Made by a program: the position numbers and the translations under genes. Positions 1 through 11,149 of a stretch of DNA of 64,000 nucleotides are shown piece after piece. How positions within the stretch are numbered: position 1 is the first letter of the stretch; the number at the start of each line of letters is the position of its first letter. The notes below the pieces were generated by a model. That model had not been told where the DNA came from. It saw nothing but the letters and a program-made list of their open reading frames with translations, and searched no databases. Source of the DNA: Gautieria morchelliformis (taxonomy: Eukaryota; Basidiomycota; Agaricomycetes; Gomphales; Gomphaceae); NCBI GenBank assembly GCA_015179125.1, contig WHVA01000560.1:1-64000 (forward strand), given 5' to 3'.

Positions 1-790
1 CTCTTGCGGATGCAAATCCTGGCTCTCTGTGAATACTACATTGCGGGTGACGTGTATTTTTCCTGTTGATATTTCCAGACATTGGTAGGTTTTTGATGTT
101 TCCAAATAGCCTGCCAGCACACACTCAATGGAGTGATTGTAGATCTTTGGATTTTCGCTGGCAACATGTACCCAGGTGTGGCACCCCAGTTCTCTCAGAT
201 GGCTCAGGGCTGGGTGTGTCCCAAACCACATCTCATAGGGTGTTTTCTTTTGGAGTGTACAGGTATGTGTTCGGTTCTTCAGATAAGCAGCAGCTCTCAC
301 AGACTCTGACCTGATGGTGCGTGCTCTGTTCATCACAGTGCAGTGGCACCTTTCAGCCCTCCCATTCTCTGCCGAAGTATATGGAGCAGTCATTTCATGA
401 CAGATTCCCTCATGCTCTAGGTAGCTTTCGAATTCCTCAGAGGTGTACTCTCCTCCATTATTGGTGTGAAATATCTGAACTCTCTCATCATACTCCCTCT
501 CAACTAGTGCAATCCAGTCTTTGAATGTGGCAGCAGTGTCTGACTTCTTCTTTAGAGGGTATAACCATGACATATTTGTATAGTCATCGATGAAGTTCAA
601 GATGTATTGTTCGCCTGTCATACTACTGTCCTCTTCCCGCCCCATTATGTCAGAATACACATTTTCAACCCATCTCCCAGATCTCATCCCCCCCTCGCTT
701 TGGGCACCAGTGTCTTGGTTTGCTTTCCAACAACACAGTGTTCACAAAGTGGGGAAGGGTAGTATAAGGGCAACCTAGGCAGACGCTCTA
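1..790 (-). pseudogene. Ty1/copia integrase fragment, truncated by window edge
   Basis: The minus strand encodes a Ty1/copia-type integrase in two frames. The upstream piece (about 790-690) holds the end of the zinc-binding domain (PLCEHCVVGKQTK). The rest (about 690-1) holds the DDE core, with FIDDYTNMSWLYPLKKK near 590-550, the HTNNGGEY block near 465-445 and YTSAENGRAER near 385-350. The post-core region (KKTPYEMWFGTHPALSHLRELGC) follows near 250-170. In this family the second catalytic residue is Asp in a TDNGGEY context. Here that codon (462-460) reads AAT, Asn, so the enzyme would be dead. A frameshift separates the zinc-binding part from the core. The gag fragment at 2.7-3.2 kb on the same strand could come from the same element. 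Confidence 0.85.
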
Positions 791-795
791 CACTC

Positions 796-1312
796 AAGCG
801 GCGAACTGGCGAAGGGGGATCCAAAGTAAGATAGAGAACTATATACCACTGCAGGCATATAAAGGTTTTCTTGTCTGAAAAACTGTTCAAAAAACTGTAA
901 AGATATTCCAAATATTTTTAGTGTTTTTTATGTAAAAAAAACTGTAATATAATTTTGTGTTTTTATTAGAATTTGTTGAGCAAGAAAATTGTAAAAAAAT
1001 TCAAAGTTTTTTTCAGGGTTTTTTATGGGTTTCTTTGTGTTTTCACAAAGAAACTTATAAAAAGACATAAAAAACCCTGCAAAAAACTTTTAACTTTTTT
1101 ACAATTTTCTTGCTCAACAAATTCTAACTAAAACACAAAATTTTGTTTAAGTTTTTTTATATTAAAAACACTAAAAAAATTTGGAATATCTTTACAGGCT
1201 TTTGAACAGTTTTTCAGACCAGAAAATTTTTATATGCCTCCAGTGTACATGACACAGACATACCTGGTGAAGGGGGATCCAAAGAGAAAACTCTAAGGAA
1301 CCCCTTCGCCAC
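796..1312. repeat. Duplicated GGATCCAAAG-containing leader-like repeat, split by a MITE
   Basis: Two copies of a block containing GGATCCAAAG lie on either side of the foldback element at 847-1245: GGCGAAGGGGGATCCAAAG before 846 and GGTGAAGGGGGATCCAAAG after 1260. The same two-block arrangement, without the MITE, occurs at about 34470-34590. That site acts as a related empty site. The parent element is not identified. Its position next to copia integrase suggests a copia leader or LTR edge, but this is inference. Confidence 0.5.
847..1245. mobile_element. Palindromic foldback MITE with CACTG ends, copy 1
   Basis: This 399-bp element is almost entirely a hairpin: the left half can pair with the right half over most of its length. 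The ends read CACTGCAGGCATATAAA and, reversed, CACTGGAGGCATATAAA. The flanks carry a 3-bp direct repeat, TAC, at 844-846 and 1246-1248. A second copy lies at 42806-43207 with its own duplication, TTA. CACTG termini and 3-bp duplications point to the CMC/EnSpm (CACTA) or PIF/Harbinger superfamilies. There is no coding capacity; the AT-rich open frames across it are by-products of the palindrome. Confidence 0.85.
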
Positions 1313-1437
1313 CTAACTACGACTATAAGTAAACTTGGGCATAAGCCCAATCACTGAATGCCTGAGTTACATAAGCAATCATGCCAGCGATAACAGGGCT
1401 GGACAGATAAGGAAGGAATGACATCAGAAGGGGCCTG

Positions 1438-1549
1438 TGTCAAGATTGGTTTTTAGACGTTAATATCATGTATTAGTGAACACAGCGAATGCCCAAATAA
1501 CTTGTGCAAATAAGTGTGCTGTCTGGCGAATAAGGTGAACCAATAAATG
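1438..1549 (+). repeat. 5' fragment of the TGTCAAGATTGG LTR family
   Basis: About 110 bp beginning TGTCAAGATTGG match the first part of the solo LTR at 18469-19732, including the stretch with GTGTATTAGTGAACACAGC. Homology stops near 1549, so this is a truncated relic. No duplication is visible. Confidence 0.75.
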
Positions 1550-1625
1550 CATTTGATATTTACAGGGGTACATATAAGGAGGATCCTGATAAGTTGAAAA
1601 GATTGGTTATGAGCTAAGAAACAAA

Positions 1626-2009
1626 TTGATATACCTACAATTCTTTAAAAGGATATTGGATATGTACTTCAGAACTCTAGTAGGATGGAAGGTAACAGAA
1701 GAAAAGATGATGGAACAATGTACTAGGTTAGGAATGAAAAATGTTGGAAACGATTCCAACTATCTCAGTATGCTAGTTGGAGTCATAAAAGACCTTGATT
1801 GTCCTGTGGATATCTCTTTAGAAAGACAAGAAGACAGAAAAGAAAAAGGTAAAGATATCCCTTTTATATTGACAATATATGAAGGTCCCAAAAGAGAAGG
1901 AGAAATAGATGTGAATAAGATACTAAGCAAATTTCCTGAAATATTTGAAAGAATAAAAAGAGATCTTGGAATAAAAGGAGAACCTCAATTCTTTTTAGGA
2001 GAGCCTTAG
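1626..2009 (+). CDS. Hypothetical 127-aa protein, AT-rich
   Basis: This open frame encodes 127 residues rich in Lys, Glu and Ile, predicted soluble, with no signal peptide or membrane segment. The middle is strongly charged (LERQEDRKEKGKDIP) and the end reads IKGEPQFFLGEP. I do not recognise a family. It lies between an LTR fragment and the AT-rich LTR-like repeat that starts at 2051. Its base composition is much more AT-rich than the transposon genes around it. It could be a small real gene, an exon of a larger one, or an accidental frame in AT-rich DNA. The steady, non-repetitive, mixed-charge sequence is the main argument that it is real. Confidence 0.35.
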   Translation: MIYLQFFKRILDMYFRTLVGWKVTEEKMMEQCTRLGMKNVGNDSNYLSMLVGVIKDLDCPVDISLERQEDRKEKGKDIPFILTIYEGPKREGEIDVNKILSKFPEIFERIKRDLGIKGEPQFFLGEP

Positions 2010-2050
2010 AATATATCATTGATAGTTTTTAAAATGTTTTCCTAGGTGGA

Positions 2051-2600
2051 TGTTTATAAATGTCATATATATGTATATATAGCTTAGCTCATCTATATTT
2101 CATAAAATATATCAAAATTGATGCAGTTGCCAGCACCTGTAAGGCATGCTTAATCCTAGCCCCAAAGTTCTTTCTCACAGTCTGCTGCTCCCCTAGGAAA
2201 GGGTGTATACCCCATTGTCTAAACATCAATAGTTACATATCTTTGTACTATATATGCATATTATTTTAAACATACCTTCTAATCAAATCTCTCAACCATA
2301 CATAATAATATAGTACAGGTATTGTCCATACTTGCTTCTATATTCTGTGATTGTACATATAACATGTTTCATGTATACTTTTAATATATAGTCATCCACA
2401 TCCACTCTGAAATTGCTCTGTTATATCAATACACACCATGCTTTAGCACATACAACCATATTTTTAAAATATCAGAACATTCAAAAAAATTTAGGATGTC
2501 CACAATATACAAGTTGCTCAAAATGATGGATTATGAATTTGGTTAGGGTTGATATTTCTAATATATCCTAGAAGAATATACATTGTTGTCAATGTGAACA
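2051..2600 (+). repeat. AT-rich LTR-like repeat (family F), copy 1
   Basis: This AT-rich block begins TGTTTATAA and ends GAACA, with the TG...CA borders of an LTR. A second copy lies inverted at 16842-17475, and an 85-bp 5' fragment lies at 45550-45634. The first 40 bases, with CATATATATGTATATATAGC, are nearly identical in all three. Both long copies are followed by TCCTCC. No clear target duplication is seen. Copy 2 sits just after the gypsy G2 pol, which supports an LTR origin. Confidence 0.6.
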
Positions 2601-2708
2601 TCCTCCTTTCTCAAGGTGAGTTTTCTTGTGTCATGCCAGGTTAATAGTTTCAATGACCCCCTCTTTGTTTGGAGGATTCGCGCTTGAGAATGCAGCTAGG
2701 AGGTGCTT

Positions 2709-3210
2709 TCAGACCCAATCCAGCTGAGTATTCTGAAGCGCATTCATCAACATGAGGATGGTGAATTCAGCCTGATTCAGGGCAGTTCCACCCTCATAGG
2801 TGACTTCGACAAAGTCTTTGATATCTGAGATGATCTGGACAGTGGTGTGAAGGTCAGAAAACTTGGAGGACATAGCAGAGGTGATAGCGGTGATTTTTGT
2901 GATGATTCCAGCCTGGTGTGTTGCCAGTTTCAGTGCATCCCAAGCCACCTGATCAGTCATGGTGGGCAACAAGAGGCATCAAAGAGTGTTGTCAACATGC
3001 TTGCCGAGTGTTCCAAGGATGCGAACATTGATCTGCTTCCACTCGGCCAGTTTCTTCGCATCGGTTGGTTTGTCGCCCAAACCATCAATGAAATGTATGA
3101 GTCTGGATTCCATGAATGTGAATTCCATACCCCTCAACCATTGCAACCAGGTTCCTTCTTTGAGCTTCTCTATGCCTTTTATTCTGACATTGTAGTCAAG
3201 GACCATCATG
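2709..3210 (-). pseudogene. Ty1/copia gag fragment
   Basis: The minus strand reads as a copia-type Gag in two overlapping frames. The N-terminal part (about 3209-2979) contains IEKLKEGTWLQWLRGMEF and LAEWKQINVRILGTLG. The second part (2972-2709) contains VAWDALKLAT and NQAEFTILMLMNALQ. The Trp-containing pattern followed by WDALK fits the Gag (UBN2-type) domain that precedes copia pol. A stop and a frameshift near 2975 break it. It runs toward the integrase fragment at 1-790 and is separated from it by inserted repeats. A degenerate LTR (3288-4279) has landed just upstream. Confidence 0.6.
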
Positions 3211-3287
3211 ATAGTGGCTGGGAATTAAAGTGGATATATGGGTTTCAAAATGGAGGTCATCTGTGTTCAAATAGCCAGCTAGCGTAA

Positions 3288-4279
3288 TGTCACGACTCAT
3301 TTATTTCTTGTATCCAGTAACCCCATTTCCCCTTTCACCACTCCACCTCTATGTTTGCTCTATTTGCCCTTTGCTGAATTCGCCAAACAGCAATTTGCTA
3401 CTTGCATCATTTGCCACTAGGCACGCCATCAAACATGATCGACATCCTTTACCTGGTGTGATGGTTCATCACTGGTCTCATCCCCTTCTTGACTCAACCC
3501 CCTTTGGGCATTCATATGGCCAGAATGCATTCATGGGACATCCTACCTGTAGATCATGTAGGATCAACCCAGCAGACCAAGAGTCTGTGCAGGGTAACAT
3601 GTATGCAGGTCTCAAGGCATGTTTTCTTACATAGGTACCTTTGTCCCCTCCTCGCCTCCATTGTTTCATATTCGCACTCCTTCCTTCCTCCATTGTATAT
3701 GTGTTTCATCTATTTGTATCCTGACTGCGCACCCCTATCCAACCCTGGTTCATGACAGCCTCTTTCCTATTCGCTGATACCATATGAACATTTGGTATAA
3801 GTAGTTTACATTCATTCGCATGTATATTCTGCAGTTCAATTATCATATGTCTATCTTGTGCAAAACTTGCACTCACTGTGACTATCGTCTTGAGCCCTCT
3901 TCTATAGACCACTATCTTAGACCAGATGAGGACTTAAGTACCACTGGTGAGTTTTCGTACTTCACCTTCACTACTTTAGTCTTCATACCATTGTCAGTGC
4001 TGTTGGCGAAGGGCTCTGAAGGAGCACTTTCACCAGCAAAAGGATTGTTACTACTAGACAACCTTCCCTTGAGACCTTGTACATTACATCGTCAAGTATC
4101 ACAGGCTATTTCGCTATGACTGTGGATAGGGCAAGCCCCGCTCGGGTGGCCCTCTTACCTTCTAAACATGTATTGGCTTCACCTTATTTGCCGAACTACA
4201 CACTTCATTTCACAAGCTGTTTGGGCATTCACTGTGTTCACTAATACACGATATTAACACATAAAATCCAACCTTGACA
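3288..4279 (-). mobile_element. Degenerate solo LTR, short variant of the TGTCAAGATTGG family
   Basis: The block starts TGTCACGACTC and ends CTTGACA. It follows the inverted sequence of the solo LTRs at 18469 and 34763 over about 990 bp. Its left end corresponds to an internal TGTCATGACA-like motif of the longer copies, so it may be a shorter LTR variant. The flanks are CGTAA (3283-3287) and GGTAA (4280-4284), a match at four of five bases, consistent with an old target duplication. There is no gene inside. Confidence 0.7.
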
Positions 4280-4284
4280 GGTAA

Positions 4285-5040
4285 ATGGTATGTAGATGAG
4301 TGATATTGATGCACAGTAGTGTAGCTAAAGCGAGGATGGAAGGCCCATAACCTGTAGGGATCTGTACTGGGAGGTAAGATCTCAGTCACACAGGTGTATG
4401 TGATAGACTTGTATACCTGTACCGGGAGGTAAGATCTAGGTACAGGTATCAATAAATGTGTGTAAAAGGGTAACAGTTTGGGATCACTTTACCTCAGTCA
4501 CACAGGTGTATGTGATAGACTGAGGAAAAGGGTAGGAACTCTGACACACATCTAGTATGTGTCCATGGAGTTGTGTATGCATGTGGGTCATGCTTGTAAT
4601 GCCAACAGAGTCCATCTTCGGATGGATTGCATATGATGTTCGTTGAACTAATTTAAGTTCAGTCACCTGTCACGGTGTAATGAATTGTGAATTGGAGCTT
4701 TAAGTTGTCAAAATAGACTGGCTTAAGAGAGTAGATTATGCACTTAAGATGACCAGTTGGTAACCAAACTATATCGAGGGGATATAAACTCAAGCTGAAT
4801 ATACATGAATGGTTGCATGGGTTTTATACTATTTTTCTACTCTATTCTTGTCTTCATTTAGTACTTGCCATGTTGATGTCTGAAATGAATCAGGGTTAGT
4901 AATGTATTTGATACTGGTTCATTTCATTGGCCCTGCAGTTCACAGCACATGGACATATATAAAATCAAATAAAACATACCCTTGAAGAGAAAAGCAAGAT
5001 TTCTGTGTCATCGTTCAGTGGAGCCAGAATTGGATGGGCT
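4285..5040. other. Non-coding stretch with short direct duplications
   Basis: No gene is supported here. Two motifs are duplicated: CTCAGTCACACAGGTGTATG at 4381 and 4493, and a block around GGGAGGTAAGATCT at 4363 and 4418. They alternate, so an older tandem duplication is likely. The rest is unremarkable AT-rich sequence. Confidence 0.6.
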
Positions 5041-5787
5041 CACCATAGGCTTGTCAGAATGGTCAGTGGCCAGGTCTGCCAGACCCTCAACTAATGCCCT
5101 GACTGCTCGTTTGAACGCACCTGAGTCCTCAGCTGTCGGTGATTTTCTAGAATAGGGGAAAGGCTGACCAGGTCCATTAGCTTTATGCGTGTCTTGAGGG
5201 GTGCTTCACTGCCTGCCACGGGCTGGGGAAGCATCCCTTGAGCTGGGCATGGAGCGGCAGTTGTCCCATTTGTCAATGTTGGCACGCTTGGGCTCAGGGT
5301 CTCTCTTCCTCTTGTCAGCATCATGCTCGCCTTGTCCTCTATTCTGACCATGGCCACGCCTGGAGTATCCCCTGGTGCAGTACTGTGCATTTAGATGCTC
5401 TTCTTTGATGAGCTGGCAGGCTTCTTCAACAGCAGGCTTGTAAGATTCCCTTCCGCCTCATTGCAGGTGGTTGTAGAGGCCAACCATAGCATATTTCTCC
5501 ATGAACGAGTCATTCCCATAGTTATGGTTGCCCCATGGCTGAGAGACATAATAAGGAGAGTACTTGTGGGATGGTCTGCTGTACATAGTGTAGTGGTGGT
5601 CACTTCCTGTGGGAACAGGGTTGTGTTGACTAGGAGCATGTGTATGAGCGGGAGTGCCATAATACCCTGCAGGCATCACTGTGGGCTGTCCTGGGGCTGG
5701 GGGATTTGCAGGACCCACTGCAATGGAAGGGGCTATCCCCAAAAATTGGTACATTGAGTCTAAGCCACTGAATGCAGCAGATATTTC
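5041..5787 (-). pseudogene. Gag-like or unknown protein, 3' part, interrupted by gypsy G1
   Basis: Reading minus from 5787 gives a Pro/Tyr-rich frame (SGLDSMYQFLGIAPSIAVGP, then PTGSDHHYTMYSRPSHKY). A stop follows near 5458. Beyond it comes a basic tail with RGYSRRGHGQNRGQGEHDAD and KRKRDPEPKRANIDKW, and a second in-frame stop. The frame continues upstream across gypsy G1: removing G1 and one ATTTC copy joins it to 16328-16154 without a shift. The basic Gly/Arg-rich tail would suit a nucleic-acid-binding Gag-like protein. I cannot name a family. At least two stops make it a relic. Confidence 0.45.
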
Positions 5788-6086
5788 TGTGAGGGCAACA
5801 CTAGTGATAAAGCCACAACCTAAAGATACTCAAGGAGATAAGGGCCGATGCAAGGACAATAACCAACTGTGTAGTGGATATCCTCAGAGATCAAGCTGGG
5901 GAGATGTCACCACATTGGCTACATCCTTATAACTGCACTGGCAATGCTTACATCATAGGGGAGATGGAAACTTGTGGAAACTCATGGAAGATGATGGAAA
6001 CTCGTGGAAGATTATAGAAACTTGTAGAAGGTTACAGAAACTCATGGAAGGTGATAGAAACTTGTGGAAGGTAAATGCACCTGACA
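5788..6086 (-). repeat. 3' LTR of gypsy G1
   Basis: This LTR of about 299 bp matches the pieces of the right-hand LTR (12642-12658, 14381-14661, 16098-16153). It contains a run of short degenerate repeats built on GGAAACTCATGGAAGATGAT between 5965 and 6075. The TG...CA ends and the ATTTC duplication fix its outer border. Confidence 0.85.
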
Positions 6087-6099
6087 TCACCTCCCTCAA
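6087..6099 (-). promoter_or_regulatory. Polypurine tract of gypsy G1
   Basis: On the minus strand, TTGAGGGAGGTGA lies directly before the 3' LTR (TGTCAGG...). A purine run in this position is the expected primer for plus-strand DNA synthesis. Confidence 0.7.
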
Positions 6100-6720
6100 T
6101 GCTTGTCGTCCTGACAAGCAAGGTTGCTGCCTAACCCCCAACATCCCATAAGGCTTCATCTCCACATACACCATAGGTGGGAACATGCCCTGTTGTTGCG
6201 GTGGCTGGTCTTGTCCTTGTATATGGGGAGAACAAGCTCATTGGGATTGGGATGTATGGGTAGCTCTGGAACTTTGAACCTCACATAGCACATATGCTCC
6301 CCTCCTGTGTTGCAGTAGGACTCGCCCACTAACTCTTCAAAATTATAGGGTGTATTGCTGATGAAGATAGGGTCTGCAATATTGTAGGTCTCCTGCTACC
6401 TGTGTCTAGGTTTGAACCAGGCAGGTGGGGGTCGGCTGAGGTCCCGGGGTCAATGGACCATTTGGAAGGTGGTGAGGCCTCATGGGTCTGGTTATTGCTC
6501 AGGTTATCAGGGGTAGGGTCATGGTGGTTGAGCTGGTGGAGGCGCATCTCCCTCAGCTTGGTCTTGCTGGCTAGTTATGCTTGTGAGGGAAATGAGTTCA
6601 ATGGCGCGTGAGGACATGGTGGGGTTGGAATGATATGAGGGAGTTGTTGCAGATAGAGAGGGCTAATATACAGTGTCGGGGTTTAACATAATGAATTGGT
6701 TTGGTAGCCACTGATAACAC
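6100..6720 (-). other. 3' untranslated region of gypsy G1
   Basis: This stretch lies between the end of the pol frame and the polypurine tract. Short open frames occur on both strands, but none resembles a retroelement domain and none is long. I see no gene here. Confidence 0.5.
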
Positions 6721-9700
6721 TTATCTCTGGGGGCCTGGGCCCTTGACATCATGACTGGCAGCGCAGGCTGTCGTCCAGTCAAAGAGGGTTCGTTTAGGAG
6801 GTTCTGTGAAGTTCTGAAATTGCTGGAAGGGGAGGGACATGTACATGGTGGCTGAGATACACTCAGGCGCTTCTGGGCTTTGCCTGTGGAACTCCATAAC
6901 AAGCCTCATTGCTCCAGAAATGTCCTTTGCAGGTAGCCAAAGGTTGTTAGCAGCCCCATAGCCTTTCCAACCACAAGATACTCCAGTCTTCCACGGAACA
7001 TCCTACTATCTAGGATCCTTTCAACTTCGTATTCTTCAACTCCATCCCGTATGACAGGGGAAGGGAGTGGAGGGGCATGACATTCAGGGATTGGATCCTC
7101 TGCATAGGGCTGAAGGAGAATGACTGAGAACACTGGGTGAGTGCGACCAGATGATGCTGGAAGCTTCAGACCATATGCATTCCATGAGACAACCTTGTTA
7201 ATGGTGTAGGGGCCCAGGCACTTGCGGTCTAACTTCTTCATCGGATGAGTCATAGTGATGTTTTGTGCATTGAGCCAGACCTTGTTGCCAAGCTTGTAGA
7301 CTGGGGCTGCTTGGCAGTGCATGTCATAGAAGCACGCCATATCATCTACTGCCTTGGACAGTGATGAGCGTGTTTCATTCCTGGCTGTTTCCATGCGTGT
7401 TGTAAACTCATCTAGGGCCTCAAGTGAGTTTCTGGTTCCAGTCCAATTCTTGGGTGTTGACCACTGTCTAGCATGAAGGGCACTGTTTGGGTTGAGGTGT
7501 GGACCTGGTTGTTATAGGCTAACTCAGCGAGGGGTATCAATTTGAACCAGTCGCACTGGTTGATGAGGAGTTGAAGGTCCTGCTCAATCTCCTGATTCAC
7601 CCTTTCCATCTGACCATCAGTTTGAGGGTGGTAAGCTGTGGAGGCAGCAACCTTGATGCCAAGAAGCTTGTTCCGCTCATGCATAAACGGAGACAAACTG
7701 GGTGCCACACTCACTGATAAGCTCTTCAGGGAGTCCATGAAGTTTCCACACATGGTCATGGAATAGTCGGGCTATCCCAACTGAGTTTATATCTGAGGTG
7801 GTGGGGATGACATGTGCACACTTTGAGAGATGATTGATGATAACAAGGAGCGCATTGTACCCATGGCTGGTAGGCAGTTCCACAATCAGGTGAACATATA
7901 TAACTTGCCATCTGCGATCTGGGATATGGTTTGGTAGGAGCTTGCCAATGGGAGAAGCAGGGCAAGTTTTTGTCCAGTTGCACAGGTCACAGGCCTTCAC
8001 GTATTTTGCATTGTAATGTCCCATCCCAGGCCACCAGTAACTTTGAGCCACTAGCTCAGTAGTTCTCCAATGACCAGGGTGACTGGTGAGAGGCATGTCA
8101 TGGTGTGCTTTCACTATGTCGTGTCATAGTTTTGCATCAAGCGGCACGTACACCCTGTTGTGAAAGAGGACAAGCCCATCTGGTTCAGACCGCTTTTCTC
8201 CTTGTAAATTTCCAGAGGAGCCCAGTTCTTTGAGAGCCTTAACAACCTTTTCATCCCGGTCCACACAGTTCCTTACTTGATTGAGGAAAGCATCACCTTC
8301 CCCTGGGACTGACTGCACACCAGCCGCTGGAGTGTTCACATGGAACAAGTCAGGGGTAAGTAAGACTTGATTTTGGCTGTCTTCCTCCCCGACTTGTGAT
8401 CCACACCTTGTGAGAGTGCATCAGGCTTGGCTGAATGACGACCAGGGCAATGGATCAGCTCAAAGTTGAAGCAAGAGAGGTAGAGTGACCAGCATGCTTG
8501 ATGATGGTTCAGGTTTTGTGCAGTCCAGAAGTAGGTGAGGTTTTGATGGTCATTGAGAATCTCAATCTTGGTACTTTGTTCCCTCTAAGATGTGGCGCCA
8601 TGCCTCTAGTCCTCTAATAACAGAAAGGAGCCCCTTGTCATGGATGGCATAGTTGCATTCTGCATCAGTGAGGCTTTTGGAGACAAAACACCCACAGGCC
8701 TCTTCCCATTATCACATAGTTGGGACAGTACAGCTCCTGTGGCATAGGTGGAGGCATCTGTTTCAAGATGGAATTGTTTGCTCTGATCAGGGAGGAAAAG
8801 GATTGGTGTTGAGGTGATGAGGAGTTTGAGGTTGTCAAAGGAGGGTTGCTCTGGACCATTTGGATCCCAAGACCACTGGGCATCCTGCTTCGTCAACTGG
8901 TTGAGGGGCTTTGCAATGTGCGAGAAGTCCTCTATAAAGTAAAGTGGTGGCAGAAGATGATAAAACCGAGGAAGGATTTGACTTCAGTGACATTGTGTGG
9001 CACTGGCCAGCCTCACACACCTGCAACCTTGACTGGGTCCATGGCAACCTGCCCTTGAGAGAGGATGAGGTCAAGATATTCCACTTGCAGTTGCTCAAAA
9101 AGGCATTTTTCAGGTTGAGGTACAGATTGTTGGCCAGGAGGATTTCAAGGACATGTTGTACAATCCTACGATGTTCTTCAAGTGACTCAGTGAAGATGAG
9201 AATGTTGTCCATGAACACCACCACAACCCCTTCATTGACGAGACTCCTGAAAATGACATTCATCATCATCTTGAAGGTTGCCGGGCTGTTTGTGAGTCCA
9301 AATAACATGACTAGAGGTTCATACAGGCCCCTATTTGTCCAAAAGGCTGCCTTCCACTCATCTCCCTCTTTTATGTGTAGGCGGATGCTCACAACTTTTT
9401 ATTACCTGTAGCTTCACGCTTCACCCATTTTATTCTCAGATTATAGAAAAGAAGAGGATGAAAGTACATGCCAATCTTATTGTTGGGATATAAATAAATT
9501 TACGTTTGTCCCTCCCCGAGCGGCAGCTCCGCCGATGAGAACACCTCTTCTTATTTTTTCTACCCACTTTTAAGATACACTATATCATTATAACTATTCA
9601 TACTAATACTCCCACTCATATCTATTAGAAGTATCTATCCAAATATCTGTTATTCTATCTTGTAGTCAGATACTCTCTCATATGTATATATATCTCCGAG

Positions 9701-10790
9701 ATGTTTAAACATATACAGAATATTCTAATAACATCTATTATTCTCCTTATAAATACTACTGTATATTCCTATATGTTGTTATTAATACTCATATATGCTG
9801 TATTACATAACCATTATGATTATCCTCCGTACATTATTATATCCCCAGTGAATGTCAAGCTTTGTGAAGTATTTAGCCCTTCCAGTGGCAATCTTATTCA
9901 TGATGTCTGGAATGAGGGGCAAAGGATAGGCATTTTTGGCTGTTATATCATTGAGCTTGTGGTAGTCTTGCACAAATCTAAGACTGCTGTCCTTTTTCTT
10001 CACAAAGAAGACCGGAGATGCCATAGGTGACTTGGAAGGGTGTGGCTCTTCAGGTTCTCCTCAAGGAAGCTATCCAGTTCCCTTTGCTCAACCAGTGACA
10101 TTGGGTAAACCTTTCTGCTGAAGGGTTGTGCACCTGGAGTAAGCTCAATCATGTGGTCCCAGGGCTTCCAAGGAGGCAGTTGGTCAAATGATGCCTTAGA
10201 AAATAAATGCTTGAACTCCTGGTATGGCTTAGGAACAAGGTCCTTGAAGGATCTGACTGGTGCAGACTTGCTGGCCCATTCAGCAAGCTGCTTGGAGACA
10301 GTCCAGCATGTGTCAATTGTCTCAGGTCTCTCATTCACAAAGATGACAAAGGTCCTGTCTCCTTCCTCAAGTAGGGAGCATGTGTGCTGTAGGGACATCC
10401 TTTTGATCTACACTCTCTTCTGGAATGGTTTCGACTATGGGCCCTCTGAAAATGGGTTTTCCCCCACATGACTTGGGATAGCATGTCATCTTCACATCTC
10501 CCATATGCCAGTTAACTTCTGGGTTGTGTTCAACAAGCCAGGTGTGACCAAGAATGATGGCAAGTTGTCCAAGGCTTGTGACAGAGAATGTGGCACATTC
10601 TGTATGATCCCCAAAGGTGCAGATGAGGTCAACTTTTTCCCTAATTGAGCCCGCTTCATTTGGGGTGCTGTCGATGTTGTAGACAGGGATGGCATGGGGA
10701 GAGGATGAGTCTGAAGCTTGTGCTCCCTTACAAACTCAACATCAATGAACATCCCTGTAGCACCGCTATCAAGGAGAGTGTAAATCACAA
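6721..10790 (-). pseudogene. Gypsy G1 pol: protease, RT, RNase H, integrase, chromodomain
   Basis: Read on the minus strand, the order is: aspartic protease with LLDSGATGMFID (near 10780-10745); reverse transcriptase with [20 protein letters not shown] (near 10018-9960), then after the MITE KEGDEWKAAFWTNRGLYEPL and FMDNILIFT (9215-9190); RNase H with FHLETDASTYATGAVLSQL (near 8770); the integrase zinc domain with SYWWPGMGHYNAKYVKACDLC; the core with TAYHPQTDGQMERVNQEIEQ; and a chromodomain starting EEYEVERILDSRMFRG (near 7045). The RT active site FMDD has become FMDN (codon 9206-9204). Both integrase Asp positions also look changed (VHLIVEL and ISECGTQF). Several frameshifts and stops occur, and the chromodomain is cut by a frameshift. 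The polyprotein is clearly non-functional. Confidence 0.9.
9380..9828. mobile_element. MITE inserted in G1 reverse transcriptase
   Basis: This 449-bp AT-rich insert splits the RT frame between GYNNV and HIKEGDEW. Its ends are imperfect inverted repeats, GGCGGATGCTCA and GGAGGATAATCA (9 of 12 identical). It is flanked by the direct repeat GTA (9377-9379 and 9829-9831). Removing the element and one GTA restores an unbroken RT frame. Three-base duplications and GG ends suggest PIF/Harbinger or a relative. There is no gene inside. Confidence 0.75.
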
Positions 10791-11149
10791 GTGGATGCCC
10801 TGTATCGACAGAGTGGACCTTGAGAGGTACTTTGGTGCATCAGCGAAAGTCAGCAGTGCAGACATAGAGAGGGAGTAGAGGTTTGGAATCGGCTGCTGGA
10901 GCAGGGAGAGAGGTTTTTGGCATGGCAGGTTTGGTTTCAGTTTGATCTGGGGTAGGGGATGGGTGTATCATATCGCCCATGATCCCTATTGTACATGTTT
11001 CAAGAACTGAGAACCTATTTGTTGAGTGGGGCATGTCCTTCACCACTAACTTTCCTAAAAACCCTTTCCTTCCTCCTGGGCAAGGGCTTCCCCCTTCTTC
11101 TTGTGTACATCCATTGCTGCAATGTCTGCCTCCATGAGATTTCACAGGT

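Noticed and set aside
2041..2612. Repeat F as a DNA transposon with GGATGTT/AACATCC inverted ends
   Set aside because: The inverted match is only 7-10 bases and no consistent duplication flanks the copies. The LTR reading fits its place after gypsy pol better, though it is not proven.
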